The notes below the pieces were generated by a model, which saw only the letters and a program-made list of their open reading frames with translations, had not been told where the DNA came from and made no database searches. Positions 24,311 through 34,242 of a stretch of 37,739 bases of DNA are shown here, one piece after another. This stretch comes from Verrucomicrobiales bacterium (GTDB taxonomy: Bacteria > Verrucomicrobiota > Verrucomicrobiia > Limisphaerales > UBA9464). Each line of letters starts with the position of its first letter. Position 1 is the stretch's first letter. The translations under genes were made by a program, and so were the position numbers. The stretch is taken from assembly GCA_005805505.1 (NCBI GenBank), contig SYMJ01000045.1, positions 1 through 37,739 on the forward strand. Direction: 5' to 3'.

Positions 24311-25087
24311 ATGAACGCTCTAAAGACCCTCACCCTCCTCGCCCTCACCTTCGCCTCGGCTGCAGGTGCCTGGGCCGCCTCGCCCCATGTCGGTGTCGGA
24401 GCCAAACCAGAGAAAGGCTCCCAAGTGCTCTTTGATGGGTCCAAGGAAATGCTCCATTCCAAGTGGACCTACTGGAAGGGCCCCGGCTTCAAGTCCTCGC
24501 TGCCGATCAAGTGGCCCATCGTCGAAGATCCCGTGGATGGCGGCACAGTGATGATGACCGATGACCGGGTCTCCGACGGCGGCAAGTACGGCACGGCCGA
24601 TTTGGTGACGGTCCAGGAATTCCGAGATTTCCGCCTGCACGTCGAGTTCCGGATCGCAAAACTCCATGGAAACAGCGGCGTGTACTTGCAGAACCGTTAC
24701 GAGATCCAGGTGCTCGATGGCGACAAGACCCCGCACGGCATGGCTGCGGTGATTAATGAAACGCCCTCCCCCTACCACGCCTACAATGGCACCGGAAAGT
24801 GGAACGCTTACGATATCAACTTCCGAGCAGCTCGCTTCAAGGAGGGCAAGCTCGTCGAGAAGCCTCTCGTCTCCATGTATTTCAACGGTCAACTCGTCCA
24901 CACCAACATTACCATCCAGCAAATCTGGGGTGGGGCTAACTCCGGAATCGATGGCGGCAATGATGGCGGCAAGGGAATCACAGATTCCCCCGGCGGGCTC
25001 AAGCTTCAGAACGAAGGCCACGATGTGCGCTACCGCAACATTTGGATCCGGGAACTAAACCTCAAGAAGGCAGATACCCGGTTCTGA
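24311..25087 (+). CDS. Secreted DUF1080 / 3-keto-disaccharide hydrolase family protein
   Basis: The 258-residue protein has a signal peptide (residues 1-23, ending 'AGAWA') and a single laminin-G-like DUF1080 domain (PF06439). Hallmarks are 'VLFDGSK', 'FRDFRLHVEFRIA', 'GNSGVYLQNRYEIQVLD', 'WNAYDINFRAARF' and the closing 'GLKLQNEGHDVRYRNIWIREL'. These proteins are greatly expanded in Verrucomicrobia and Planctomycetes and act outside the cytoplasm in glycan breakdown; some cleave 3-keto-glycosides made by Gfo/Idh/MocA-type oxidases. A link to the oxidoreductase-like gene at 4016 is only thematic. ATG 24311 is chosen because it opens the signal peptide. A likely terminator follows. Confidence 0.92.
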   Translation: MNALKTLTLLALTFASAAGAWAASPHVGVGAKPEKGSQVLFDGSKEMLHSKWTYWKGPGFKSSLPIKWPIVEDPVDGGTVMMTDDRVSDGGKYGTADLVTVQEFRDFRLHVEFRIAKLHGNSGVYLQNRYEIQVLDGDKTPHGMAAVINETPSPYHAYNGTGKWNAYDINFRAARFKEGKLVEKPLVSMYFNGQLVHTNITIQQIWGGANSGIDGGNDGGKGITDSPGGLKLQNEGHDVRYRNIWIRELNLKKADTRF

Positions 25088-25152
25088 TCCGGAGATCGGT
25101 TACGGCGAGCTCTGGAGGTAACCCCAGATTTCTCCGGTGATAAGATTCGCGT

Positions 25153-25190
25153 GGGCGGCCCGTTGATTCGGTCCGCCCGTCGTCGTTTTT
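25153..25190 (+). terminator. Probable Rho-independent terminator after the DUF1080 gene
   Basis: GGGCGG (25153-25158) pairs with CCGCCC (25173-25178), with further pairing inside around a bulge. The sequence GTCGTCG then TTTTT (25186-25190) follows. It lies about 65 bp after the stop in the convergent spacer with pyrG. Confidence 0.65.
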
Positions 25191-25209
25191 GTCCGGGTCT
25201 GGAAACGGT

Positions 25210-26823
<1,614 letters not shown>

Positions 26824-26935
26824 GGAGTGTTACTGTCCCAAGGCGTTTGCCTGAGCATCAAGTAAAACTTGAGGCCCTGAAGCCCGTCGCCTCTGGGTTG
26901 GCTCGTGTTAGCTCATGTTAGCGCTGAGCCATCGC

Positions 26936-28087
26936 CTATTGAGTCGTGGAGGTCCGGTGCGCCGCCGGTGAGGCGATCCAGGCGCCCACCTTGTCGGCCC
27001 AGCGCTTGCCGTGCTCGCGAAGGCCCGGTCCGCTGAAATGCACACCTTTGCCGCCCGAGTCTCGCAGGGGGCCCTTGAGGGCGTCGGAGTCTGGCCCCTC
27101 GAGGGCGATGCCTTCCTGCCACAGAGAAGCTTGTGCAGCCCGGATGTCGGCCGAGGCCTCATCGCCCGGCACATGGTAGCTGACTTGCGCCACGAACCAC
27201 GGCGGCTCCCAGCCAATGCGTCGTCGGGATTCTTGGATCACGGTGCTCAGGTATTCTCGGTAGCGGGCGCCGGCGAGGGTCCGTGAGGCATCCGCCTGGT
27301 TGGCATCGCTCTCTCCCTGATGCCACAGCACCGCACGGAACCCGCCGGGACCTAAAGGAGTCAAGCGGCTCACCAAACCTTCGAAAGCCGCACCGTCACT
27401 TTCCCACTCCCCGGAATCGAGCCGGCGGACCCGTTGGGTCAAGGTCGGCGGGTTGGGAAAGCGGGATCCCTTGGGCAACCACTCGCGAACACTGGTTGCT
27501 CCGATGCCACAGGCGACGAGACCAACCGGGACGCCCAACCGTCGGGACAGCGCATCGCCAAAGGGGGGCAAGAAGCTGCCGCCGCCGCCGCTGGCACCGG
27601 GTTGCGGATCCAGGGCCGGACGCCAGCGCGAGCCGTCGAAGGTGGTGACCCATCCCGACTGGGGCTTCTGGAGTTCTTCGCCATGGTTGGCCGAATTGGA
27701 CTGTCCAGTGACCACAAACACCTCGCCGATGCCCAAGTGTTCGATTTGGGTCTGGGCCACCACGGAGTCACCCCTCCGCTGGCGCACCTCGAGCTGGAAC
27801 CAGCCGCCCGAGGGCATTTCCACGGAGCACCGGAATTGTCCCTTCGAGGTGGGGGTATCTCTGCGGATCCAAGGGCTCGGACGGCCGTCGGCCACAAATC
27901 GGGTCTCCAGGCTAATCGCTCCATCGACCTGCGAGCCATCGGTCCCGATCAAAGTGACCGTGCCTCGGTTCATGGTTTGTCGTTGAACGACCTGATAATC
28001 GAGTGGCGCGGACAAGTGCAGTTCGGCCGCTGTCAGTCCCAACGACAGGCTCCACACGCAGGCGGTTAGGCATCTCCAAGGGGTCAT
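26936..28087 (-). CDS. Secreted SASA-family carbohydrate esterase
   Basis: The 383-residue protein has a signal peptide ('LTACVWSLSLGLTAA', residues about 7-21) and a jelly-roll-like N-terminal part. The SGNH/SASA esterase core (PF03629) follows: nucleophile in 'VVTGQSNSANHG', 'LGVPVGLVACGIGATSVREW', 'AVLWHQGESDAN', and a His in 'GVHFSGPGLREHG' as the likely catalytic base. It probably removes acetyl groups from extracellular glycans. It is only distantly like the esterase at 15123-16670, with a different N-terminal domain and the 'GQSNS' rather than 'GQSNM' motif. It is divergent from the TPR-kinase cluster across a 127-bp spacer. Confidence 0.88.
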   Translation of the reverse strand: MTPWRCLTACVWSLSLGLTAAELHLSAPLDYQVVQRQTMNRGTVTLIGTDGSQVDGAISLETRFVADGRPSPWIRRDTPTSKGQFRCSVEMPSGGWFQLEVRQRRGDSVVAQTQIEHLGIGEVFVVTGQSNSANHGEELQKPQSGWVTTFDGSRWRPALDPQPGASGGGGSFLPPFGDALSRRLGVPVGLVACGIGATSVREWLPKGSRFPNPPTLTQRVRRLDSGEWESDGAAFEGLVSRLTPLGPGGFRAVLWHQGESDANQADASRTLAGARYREYLSTVIQESRRRIGWEPPWFVAQVSYHVPGDEASADIRAAQASLWQEGIALEGPDSDALKGPLRDSGGKGVHFSGPGLREHGKRWADKVGAWIASPAAHRTSTTQ

Positions 28088-28214
28088 CGTAGGTGCATGA
28101 TTGAAGAGCCGGATGCCGGCTGGCCAGCGGGAACGCTTGAATCCATCGTCCGTAGAGAAATAGCGTGGCCGTCATAGCGCGGTAACAGGGCCGTGGCAGG
28201 GATTCCTCAGTCGA

Positions 28215-29534
28215 ATGAAGAACCGATGTGGCTATCGAAGAATTTTCGGATGGATCCTGCTGGGGTGGGCGGTTGTTTGCTCACTCCAGGCCGGGCCGCC
28301 GCTGCCGCTGCAACTGTCTCTGGAAGAGGGTGCGTGGCGGGAAGAGGTCTTGGGCCATTACAACGGTGCCATCCGCATTCACGAGCAACTGCTAGAACAA
28401 CCCAATGTTCCGGACCGGATCCGCGTCGAGGCGATGCATCGTTTGGGCATTTGCTACACAATGAAAGGCAACCTGATTCCGGCGGTGAATCTCTTCCTCA
28501 AGTTGCTTCGAGAGTTTCCGGATACCGAACCATTTTCCCAGAAGGCCTCTCACAACCTCCTGCTCTTGTCGCCGGAGTCCAATCCGTCGGACCGCAGCTG
28601 GTTTCAAGACGAGCGCCTGTTCTTGGGAGACTTAGCCCTGGTGCTGGATGGCGCCCTAGCGCATTCGGAGATCCACAGCGCGACCGAGGTCGCCAACGAA
28701 ATAATGGGTGCCTTGCGCATGATGCGCCGACAGCTCTCGGGCCAAGACTTACAATCGGTCGACCGCACGCTCCGGGCAATGGAGTCGCTCGAGGCGTCTT
28801 TGGCGAGTCCCAGAACCGCCGGAATACGCGCCGGGTGGATGCAAAGCCCGGGCCGGTCCTGGATGATTGACCGGGATTCCCTGTTTGCGCCGGACGACGC
28901 CAATGCGGCCGTGGTGGAGTGTCGCGATCGGCTGTCCAGAGCCTTGGTTGCGGAGGATGCAGCCGAGATTCGTAGGCAGGCCGGTCGGGCGGCCCGGTGG
29001 GCCGATCCGGTCGTGCGTGCGGGTGAAGAATCGCTAACAGCGGGTTACTTGAAGTTGATCCAGGAATCGACCGCCGCCGTGGCGTTGAGGGCTTCGGACG
29101 GGCGCTTTCGAGAAGCCCGCGCCGTTTGGCTGCAATCCTCCCGGACGCTGAACCGTGCCTTTGGTGCCTTCACCCTGCATGTATCGGGCTTGTCGGATTT
29201 TCCGGAGGAGATCCGACCACAATTAGTGGCGGTCCTCACCGGGGTCGATGAGGCCCTTCAGGCCATCGAGTCTACCGACGCCTCTCACGATCCGATGGTT
29301 TTGTTGTCTGCGGCCATTGAGCAGGTTCGTGCGATCGAGGCTCGGTTGATTCAACCTTCGGATCCGAAGTCTCAAGGCAAGCAGTCTGTCGATCCTGTCA
29401 ACCCCGTCGCCCTCAATTCCCCGAGTGTTCAGCGACTCCGGCGTTGGGCAGACGATTGGGCCGCCGTCTGCACCACGTTGGGTGCCGGAGATCTCCTGAG
29501 GGCGCGTCAGTTGCTCAAGCCCTACGAACTATGA
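28215..29534 (+). CDS. Secreted helical protein with N-terminal TPR repeats
   Basis: The 439-residue protein has an N-terminal signal or anchor ('IFGWILLGWAVVCSLQA', residues about 10-26). Residues 38-115 form at least two TPR pairs ('YNGAIRIHEQLLEQP', 'EAMHRLGICYTMKGNLIPAVNLFLKLLREFPDT'). The remaining 320 residues are predicted helical, without a recognisable family. It should be periplasmic. Its stop lies 27 bp before the histidine kinase start, so it probably belongs to the same transcript and may pass a signal to the kinase sensor domain or scaffold it. No enzymatic motif is seen. Confidence 0.75.
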   Translation: MKNRCGYRRIFGWILLGWAVVCSLQAGPPLPLQLSLEEGAWREEVLGHYNGAIRIHEQLLEQPNVPDRIRVEAMHRLGICYTMKGNLIPAVNLFLKLLREFPDTEPFSQKASHNLLLLSPESNPSDRSWFQDERLFLGDLALVLDGALAHSEIHSATEVANEIMGALRMMRRQLSGQDLQSVDRTLRAMESLEASLASPRTAGIRAGWMQSPGRSWMIDRDSLFAPDDANAAVVECRDRLSRALVAEDAAEIRRQAGRAARWADPVVRAGEESLTAGYLKLIQESTAAVALRASDGRFREARAVWLQSSRTLNRAFGAFTLHVSGLSDFPEEIRPQLVAVLTGVDEALQAIESTDASHDPMVLLSAAIEQVRAIEARLIQPSDPKSQGKQSVDPVNPVALNSPSVQRLRRWADDWAAVCTTLGAGDLLRARQLLKPYEL

Positions 29535-29561
29535 ATACCTTCCTGCTGGAACCCTGACCTC

Positions 29562-31487
29562 GTGGTATTCCGATTCTTTCCATCCACCTTGGGTCTCCAC
29601 CTCAAGCCTCGTGGCGAATTATTCGTCTCGTTGCTGGCCATCGGATTGGCTGTCGCTCTTCCGGCGATGGCCTGGGTCTGGACCACGGTCCGCACCCTCG
29701 ATCGAGACCGCCGAGATTGGTCCCAGGAACTGCAAACCTTGCACCGGTTTCGGCTCGAAGAGGCCATCCGGACGCTCGACGTCGCCTTAAAAGCCCGCGC
29801 GTCCCGTGCCGGCCACCGGACTCCGTCCCGGGCTTCAGAGGCGGGAGTGTTGTTCCGGGATCTCTTGGGTGATGCTGGAGAAGCGGTGCTCCAAGAGGGG
29901 ACTCCAGATGGTTTGTTGGTCTTGGCTGCCGACGGGACGCCATTATATCCCGCGCTGGCCATCGGTGTGATTAATCCGCCGGAGGTCGACGTTCGGGGAG
30001 AGGCCTTGATGGGGGCGTTCCAGCAACGCCTTCTGACGCAGTCGATGGGCGATGCCTATTTGGGATTGGCGGCTCAGTGGGTGGAGCAAGGGCTCGAAGG
30101 AAGCCGATCCCCCTCCGGTCGTTTGTACCTCCCTTCCATTGAGTTGGCCGCGCTCCAGCAACTGTCCCGAGATGATGCACGGTTCGAGCCCATCCTCGAG
30201 TCGCTGGCTCGTCGTGTGTCGCGGCACACGGACCCGCTCATGCCCGCCAGTCAGCGATTATTTCTTTGGCGTGAACTCCAGCGACTCGGGGCCCGCGCCA
30301 CCTTGCCCACCGAATCGGCCGAGGTGCTCGGGTTGGCGGTTGTTCAGGAATTGGTGGGCAAGCCCGACCGAGAACATCCCACCGCGAAGACGGTGCATCT
30401 TTCTGGCGATGCTCCTGGTCAAGAGGTCTGGCTGATCCCTGCACCCGGCGGGGGCGTAATATGGTTGTACCGTAGGGAGCGCCTTCACCAAGAATTGGAG
30501 GCTCAGGTCAATCGCTCGTTGGTGCCGCAAGGATATCGAGCGCAATTGGTATCCCAGCGCGATCCGGTTTCGGGAGTGGAGAATCTTCAAGCGTCCATGG
30601 GTGTGGCGTTACCCGGTTGGGCGCTGCGACTCGATACCTCGGTGGCGACGGCCGAACTGGCTGGATCGGCCCGCAGGCAAGCCGCCCTCCAAATCACCTC
30701 GGCGGCCAGTGCGGTAATCTTGGGAGCAGTTTTGAGTATCCTGGCGGTGCGCCGTTTTCTGCAACGTGTCCGCCTGACTGAGGTGCGCCATGACTTCCTA
30801 ACCACTGTCTCTCACGAACTGCGTACCCCCATGACTTCCATTCGGATGCTCATCGATACGCTGGTGGCCGACCCGGATCTTCAACCCGATCGAACCCGGG
30901 CCTATTTGGAAGTCGTCTCCCGTGAAACACTTTGCTTGGGCCGCTTGGTCGACGACTACCTCACCTTCGCCCGACTAGAACGCGGCGGCATGAATTATGA
31001 TTTCCAGCCCACGGCCCCGGAAACCGTGGTCGAAGCCGCGGTGCGCAGCGTCGAGTCGCGATTCGCTGCTCCGGGTTGCGACTTCCGCACCGAGATTGCT
31101 TGTCAGCTCCCAATGATCCGAGCCGATGCCTCGTCGCTCACCACCGCGGTGTTGAACTTGCTTGAGAACGCCCACAAATACACCGGTGCCGATAAGCGTA
31201 TCCTGCTCACCGTCACCCGCTCCGGTTCCACCCTCTGTTTTGCGGTCACTGACAACGGTCGCGGCTTCGACCCTCGGCAGCGGTCCCGCATCTTCGAAAA
31301 ATTCTACCGCGTTGAAGGAAACGGCAATTCAGTCACCGGTGCGGGTCTGGGTCTCCATATCGTAAAGTCCATCGTCGAGGCCCATGGAGGCCAGGTAGAG
31401 GTGGAGACGACGCCGGGCGAGGGAAGCCGCTTCGCCATCCATATACCGGTGGTTGCTGCGAACACAGAAAGCCACCATGAAACCTGA
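29562..31487 (+). CDS. Sensor histidine kinase with large extracytoplasmic domain
   Basis: The 641-residue membrane kinase has TM1 at about residues 20-42, an extracytoplasmic region of about 330 residues (43-374) with no recognised sensor fold, and TM2 at about 375-400. A HisKA domain follows with phospho-acceptor His418 in 'VSHELRTPMTS', then a HATPase domain: N box 'NLLENAHKYT' (Asn532/Asn536), G1 'DNGRGFD' (Asp564), F box 'FEKFYRV' and G2 'GAGLGLHI'. No HAMP domain is visible between TM2 and the H box, which are only about 15 residues apart. GTG 29562 is the start that keeps TM1. It overlaps the response regulator gene by 11 bp. Confidence 0.93.
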   Translation: MVFRFFPSTLGLHLKPRGELFVSLLAIGLAVALPAMAWVWTTVRTLDRDRRDWSQELQTLHRFRLEEAIRTLDVALKARASRAGHRTPSRASEAGVLFRDLLGDAGEAVLQEGTPDGLLVLAADGTPLYPALAIGVINPPEVDVRGEALMGAFQQRLLTQSMGDAYLGLAAQWVEQGLEGSRSPSGRLYLPSIELAALQQLSRDDARFEPILESLARRVSRHTDPLMPASQRLFLWRELQRLGARATLPTESAEVLGLAVVQELVGKPDREHPTAKTVHLSGDAPGQEVWLIPAPGGGVIWLYRRERLHQELEAQVNRSLVPQGYRAQLVSQRDPVSGVENLQASMGVALPGWALRLDTSVATAELAGSARRQAALQITSAASAVILGAVLSILAVRRFLQRVRLTEVRHDFLTTVSHELRTPMTSIRMLIDTLVADPDLQPDRTRAYLEVVSRETLCLGRLVDDYLTFARLERGGMNYDFQPTAPETVVEAAVRSVESRFAAPGCDFRTEIACQLPMIRADASSLTTAVLNLLENAHKYTGADKRILLTVTRSGSTLCFAVTDNGRGFDPRQRSRIFEKFYRVEGNGNSVTGAGLGLHIVKSIVEAHGGQVEVETTPGEGSRFAIHIPVVAANTESHHET

Positions 31488-32157
31488 ACTCATTTTGGTG
31501 ATCGAGGATGACGCCGCCATCCTCTTTGGCCTGCGCGATAATCTTCAACGCGCCGGCTACGAGGTGCGCTCGGCGGGCGATGGCCATCAAGGGTTGGAAT
31601 TGGCGCGGACCTTGCGGCCTCATTTGGTGCTGCTGGACCTAATGCTACCCGGTTTGTCCGGTCACGAGGTCTGCCGCCGGATTCGTGTCGATGGGCTCGA
31701 GATGCCAGTGGTCATGCTGACGGCTTTAGGTGAAGAAGCCCAAGTGGTTCGGGGCCTGAATCTTGGGGCTGACGATTACGTCACCAAGCCCTTCGGGATC
31801 GGTGAATTGATGGCTCGGATCGCCGCCTTGTTGCGCCGCCACCGCCGGGTCATCCCCGATGTGGTGCACATCGGTTCGCTCGAGGTAGACCGTGGAGCGC
31901 GGCGGGTGAGCCGGAAAGGTGCGGAGATCGAATTGACCCCCAAGGAATACGGACTGCTGGAATTCTTCACTCGCAAGTCTGGCCGAGCACTCACGCGCGA
32001 GCAAATTCTCGATGCCGTCTGGGGAGACTCGGCCGCCGTCACCGACCGCAGCGTGGATCGCGCCGTCACCACGTTGCGTTCCAAGATCGAAGAAAACCCC
32101 AACCGCCCGAGCCTCATCCAGACCGTGCCTCAGGTGGGATATCGTTTCGAAGGCTAA
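31477..32157 (+). CDS. OmpR/PhoB-family response regulator
   Basis: The 226-residue regulator has a receiver domain with the acidic pocket in 'VIEDDAA', phospho-acceptor Asp54 in 'LLDLMLPG', and Lys104 in 'YVTKPFG'. The C-terminal winged-helix DNA-binding domain (about 130-225) has 'LTPKEYGLLEFFTRKSGRALTREQILDAVWG' and 'VDRAVTTLRSKIE'. The start at 31477 is preferred to 31453 because it opens the first receiver strand; it overlaps the kinase gene by 11 bp, and the two form a pair. The final codons fall within a 15-bp tandem repeat. Likely targets are the two downstream genes, by position only. Confidence 0.95.
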   Translation: MKPELILVIEDDAAILFGLRDNLQRAGYEVRSAGDGHQGLELARTLRPHLVLLDLMLPGLSGHEVCRRIRVDGLEMPVVMLTALGEEAQVVRGLNLGADDYVTKPFGIGELMARIAALLRRHRRVIPDVVHIGSLEVDRGARRVSRKGAEIELTPKEYGLLEFFTRKSGRALTREQILDAVWGDSAAVTDRSVDRAVTTLRSKIEENPNRPSLIQTVPQVGYRFEG

Positions 32158-32197
32158 CACGTCGAAGGCAAACGCTCTGAAGGCGAACGCTTAGAAG
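32149..32197 (+). repeat. 15-bp tandem repeat spanning the regulator stop codon
   Basis: Three 15-bp units (GAAGGCTAACACGTC, GAAGGCAAACGCTCT, GAAGGCGAACGCTTA) are followed by a fourth partial GAAG. The first unit contains the regulator's TAA stop. In the +1 frame the tract encodes SKANT-SKANA-LKANA, a clean pentapeptide repeat. It lies 74 bp before the protease start. Confidence 0.7.
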
Positions 32198-32270
32198 ATT
32201 AAAACCCGGTTCGATAAAACGCTTTGAGCGTCATCAGGTGGTAACAACGGAGTCCGATGCTGGAGGTGTT

Positions 32271-34205
32271 ATGAAACTCCAAGGTCTCGTTCGAAGACTC
32301 CTGACTTCCACACTCTACCTCCACCTTCGCCACCGCCTGATTATCCTCGGGTTGGCCTTAATGGCGAGCAACGCAACTCCGGTCGGTGGCCGCCTCATGG
32401 CCGCTTCTTCAACCACCTCGCCGCTGCCAAAAATCGTCGGCGGCCACTCGGCACCCAAAGGCGCGTATCCCTGGATGAGCGCTCTAGTCCTGCGAGGGCA
32501 AACCCCGGTCAAAGGGCAATTTTGCGGCGGTGCGCTCATTCATCCTCAGTGGGTGTTGTCGGCAGCACACTGTGTCGAAGACATGTCGGCCTCTTCGGTC
32601 GATGTGCTGGTGGGTGGCTATGACTTGCAGTCGTCCAGCGATGGCACTCGGGTCTCGGTTTCCCAGATTATCATTCACCCCCGCTTCAGCACGGTGAAGG
32701 GCGCCCTGGTCAACGACTTTGCCTTGCTCAAGCTTTCCAAACCGCTCACCGGAGTGCCAGTGCTGTCGCTGGTGGACGCCGCCAGCCAAGTTGCTCCCGG
32801 AACTCCGGTGAAGGGCATGGGATGGGGCACCACCTCGGAGGCTGGCCGGCAGTCGGCGATCTTGTTGGAGGTCGACATGAACCTCGTCAGCCTGGCCGAT
32901 GCTTCCCAGGTTTATCCCGGGTTGTCACAAGCCCACCTTGCGGCCGGAGTTCCCGGAGGCGGCCGGGACACCTGCCAGGGCGACAGCGGCGGGCCACTGG
33001 TGGTCTCCGATGGGCGGGGCGGTTGGCGTCATGCCGGCACGGTGAGTTTCGGAGACGGTTGTGGTCGCGATGGCACCCCGGGCATTTACGGCAACACGAT
33101 TAACTACCGGTCGTGGATCTTGCAGCAAATCGAGACCTCGGTCTCGGTAGCCACCGACGATCACGGCAACACCGCCGCCACGGCCACTGCGGTGGTATGG
33201 AATGCACCCACCCGCGGCGTTCTAGAAACCACCAGCGACCAAGACTGGTTTCGCCTCGAAGCCAGTGGATCGGTGACACTGAACTTTGTTAGTTCTGGGA
33301 CCAATGATGTCCAAGGCACCTTAATCAACGCTTCGGGAGCCGTCCTGGCCCAAGATAACAACAGCGCCGGGGCTCCCAACTTCCTCATCGTTACCAATGT
33401 GGCCGCAGGCACCTACTTCTTGAAAGTGACGGGCAAGGGTTTATCTAAGGGCGCCTATACAGTCCTCGCCAAGTGGACGGCGGCGCCAGTGACAATCGGG
33501 GCTCCGGAAATCGGGTTGCTGGGTTTAAATTCAAATCCCATCACCGATGGGGCCCTGACAGCCAAGACCACCGATGGCACCGACTTTGGGGAGGTCGATC
33601 TGAGTAACGGCTCCCGCTCAACTTCCTTCTCCGTTCGCAACACCGGCAAGGCCACGCTCACCCTGGGGACTGTGCAGCTCAGCGGTTCGGGCGCGGCTCA
33701 ATTCCGAGTGACCACCCAGGTGCCGTCCACGGTCGCCGCCGGTCGTTCGGCCGCGTTCCAAATCACCTACGATCCGACGACGGTAGGCCGCCACCAGGCG
33801 TCGGTCAGCCTCTCCAACAATGATGCCAACGAGTCTCCGTATGACTTCGTGATCGTCGGCTCTGGAACCTCTAGCACCGATGACGTGGGGAACACCCCGG
33901 CGACGGCCACGCGCGTGGCGGTACCCTCGACCACCCCGGCTCGACTCGACGTCGCCCAAGATCAAGACGTCTTCCGATTCGTTTTGACCCAGGCCGCCAC
34001 CGTGTCGCTGACCAGCACCGGTTCGCTGAATACCCGGGGAACCTTGTGGGATGCCATTGGCCAGACGGTGGCCGAAGACGACGACCTGGGTGTCGGCTCC
34101 AACTTCCGCATCCGCCGCAAGTTGTCGGCGGGGACCTACTATATCTTCGTTCGGGGCTCCTCGGGCACCGAGACGGGCGCCTACGGACTCCAGATCACCC
34201 AGTAA
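32271..34205 (+). CDS. Secreted trypsin-like serine protease with PPC and choice-of-anchor-D domains
   Basis: The 644-residue exported protease has a signal sequence (about residues 1-43). Activation would occur at Lys54-Ile55 ('PKIVGG'), followed by an S1 trypsin domain (55 to about 285) with catalytic His100 ('SAAHC'), Asp149 ('NDFALL') and Ser239 ('GDSGGP'). The Asp six residues before the serine ('DTCQGDS') predicts cleavage after Arg or Lys. C-terminal modules are a PPC domain (about 293-403), a choice-of-anchor-D Ig-like domain (about 411-533) and a second PPC (about 536-644). ATG 32271 has a GGAGG five bases upstream and is preferred to 32238. Lying behind the two-component genes, it is a plausible target. 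Confidence 0.93.
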   Translation: MKLQGLVRRLLTSTLYLHLRHRLIILGLALMASNATPVGGRLMAASSTTSPLPKIVGGHSAPKGAYPWMSALVLRGQTPVKGQFCGGALIHPQWVLSAAHCVEDMSASSVDVLVGGYDLQSSSDGTRVSVSQIIIHPRFSTVKGALVNDFALLKLSKPLTGVPVLSLVDAASQVAPGTPVKGMGWGTTSEAGRQSAILLEVDMNLVSLADASQVYPGLSQAHLAAGVPGGGRDTCQGDSGGPLVVSDGRGGWRHAGTVSFGDGCGRDGTPGIYGNTINYRSWILQQIETSVSVATDDHGNTAATATAVVWNAPTRGVLETTSDQDWFRLEASGSVTLNFVSSGTNDVQGTLINASGAVLAQDNNSAGAPNFLIVTNVAAGTYFLKVTGKGLSKGAYTVLAKWTAAPVTIGAPEIGLLGLNSNPITDGALTAKTTDGTDFGEVDLSNGSRSTSFSVRNTGKATLTLGTVQLSGSGAAQFRVTTQVPSTVAAGRSAAFQITYDPTTVGRHQASVSLSNNDANESPYDFVIVGSGTSSTDDVGNTPATATRVAVPSTTPARLDVAQDQDVFRFVLTQAATVSLTSTGSLNTRGTLWDAIGQTVAEDDDLGVGSNFRIRRKLSAGTYYIFVRGSSGTETGAYGLQITQ

Positions 34206-34242
34206 TTCTGAGTGTCACACCGACCGCTCTGCCTCGAATGCC

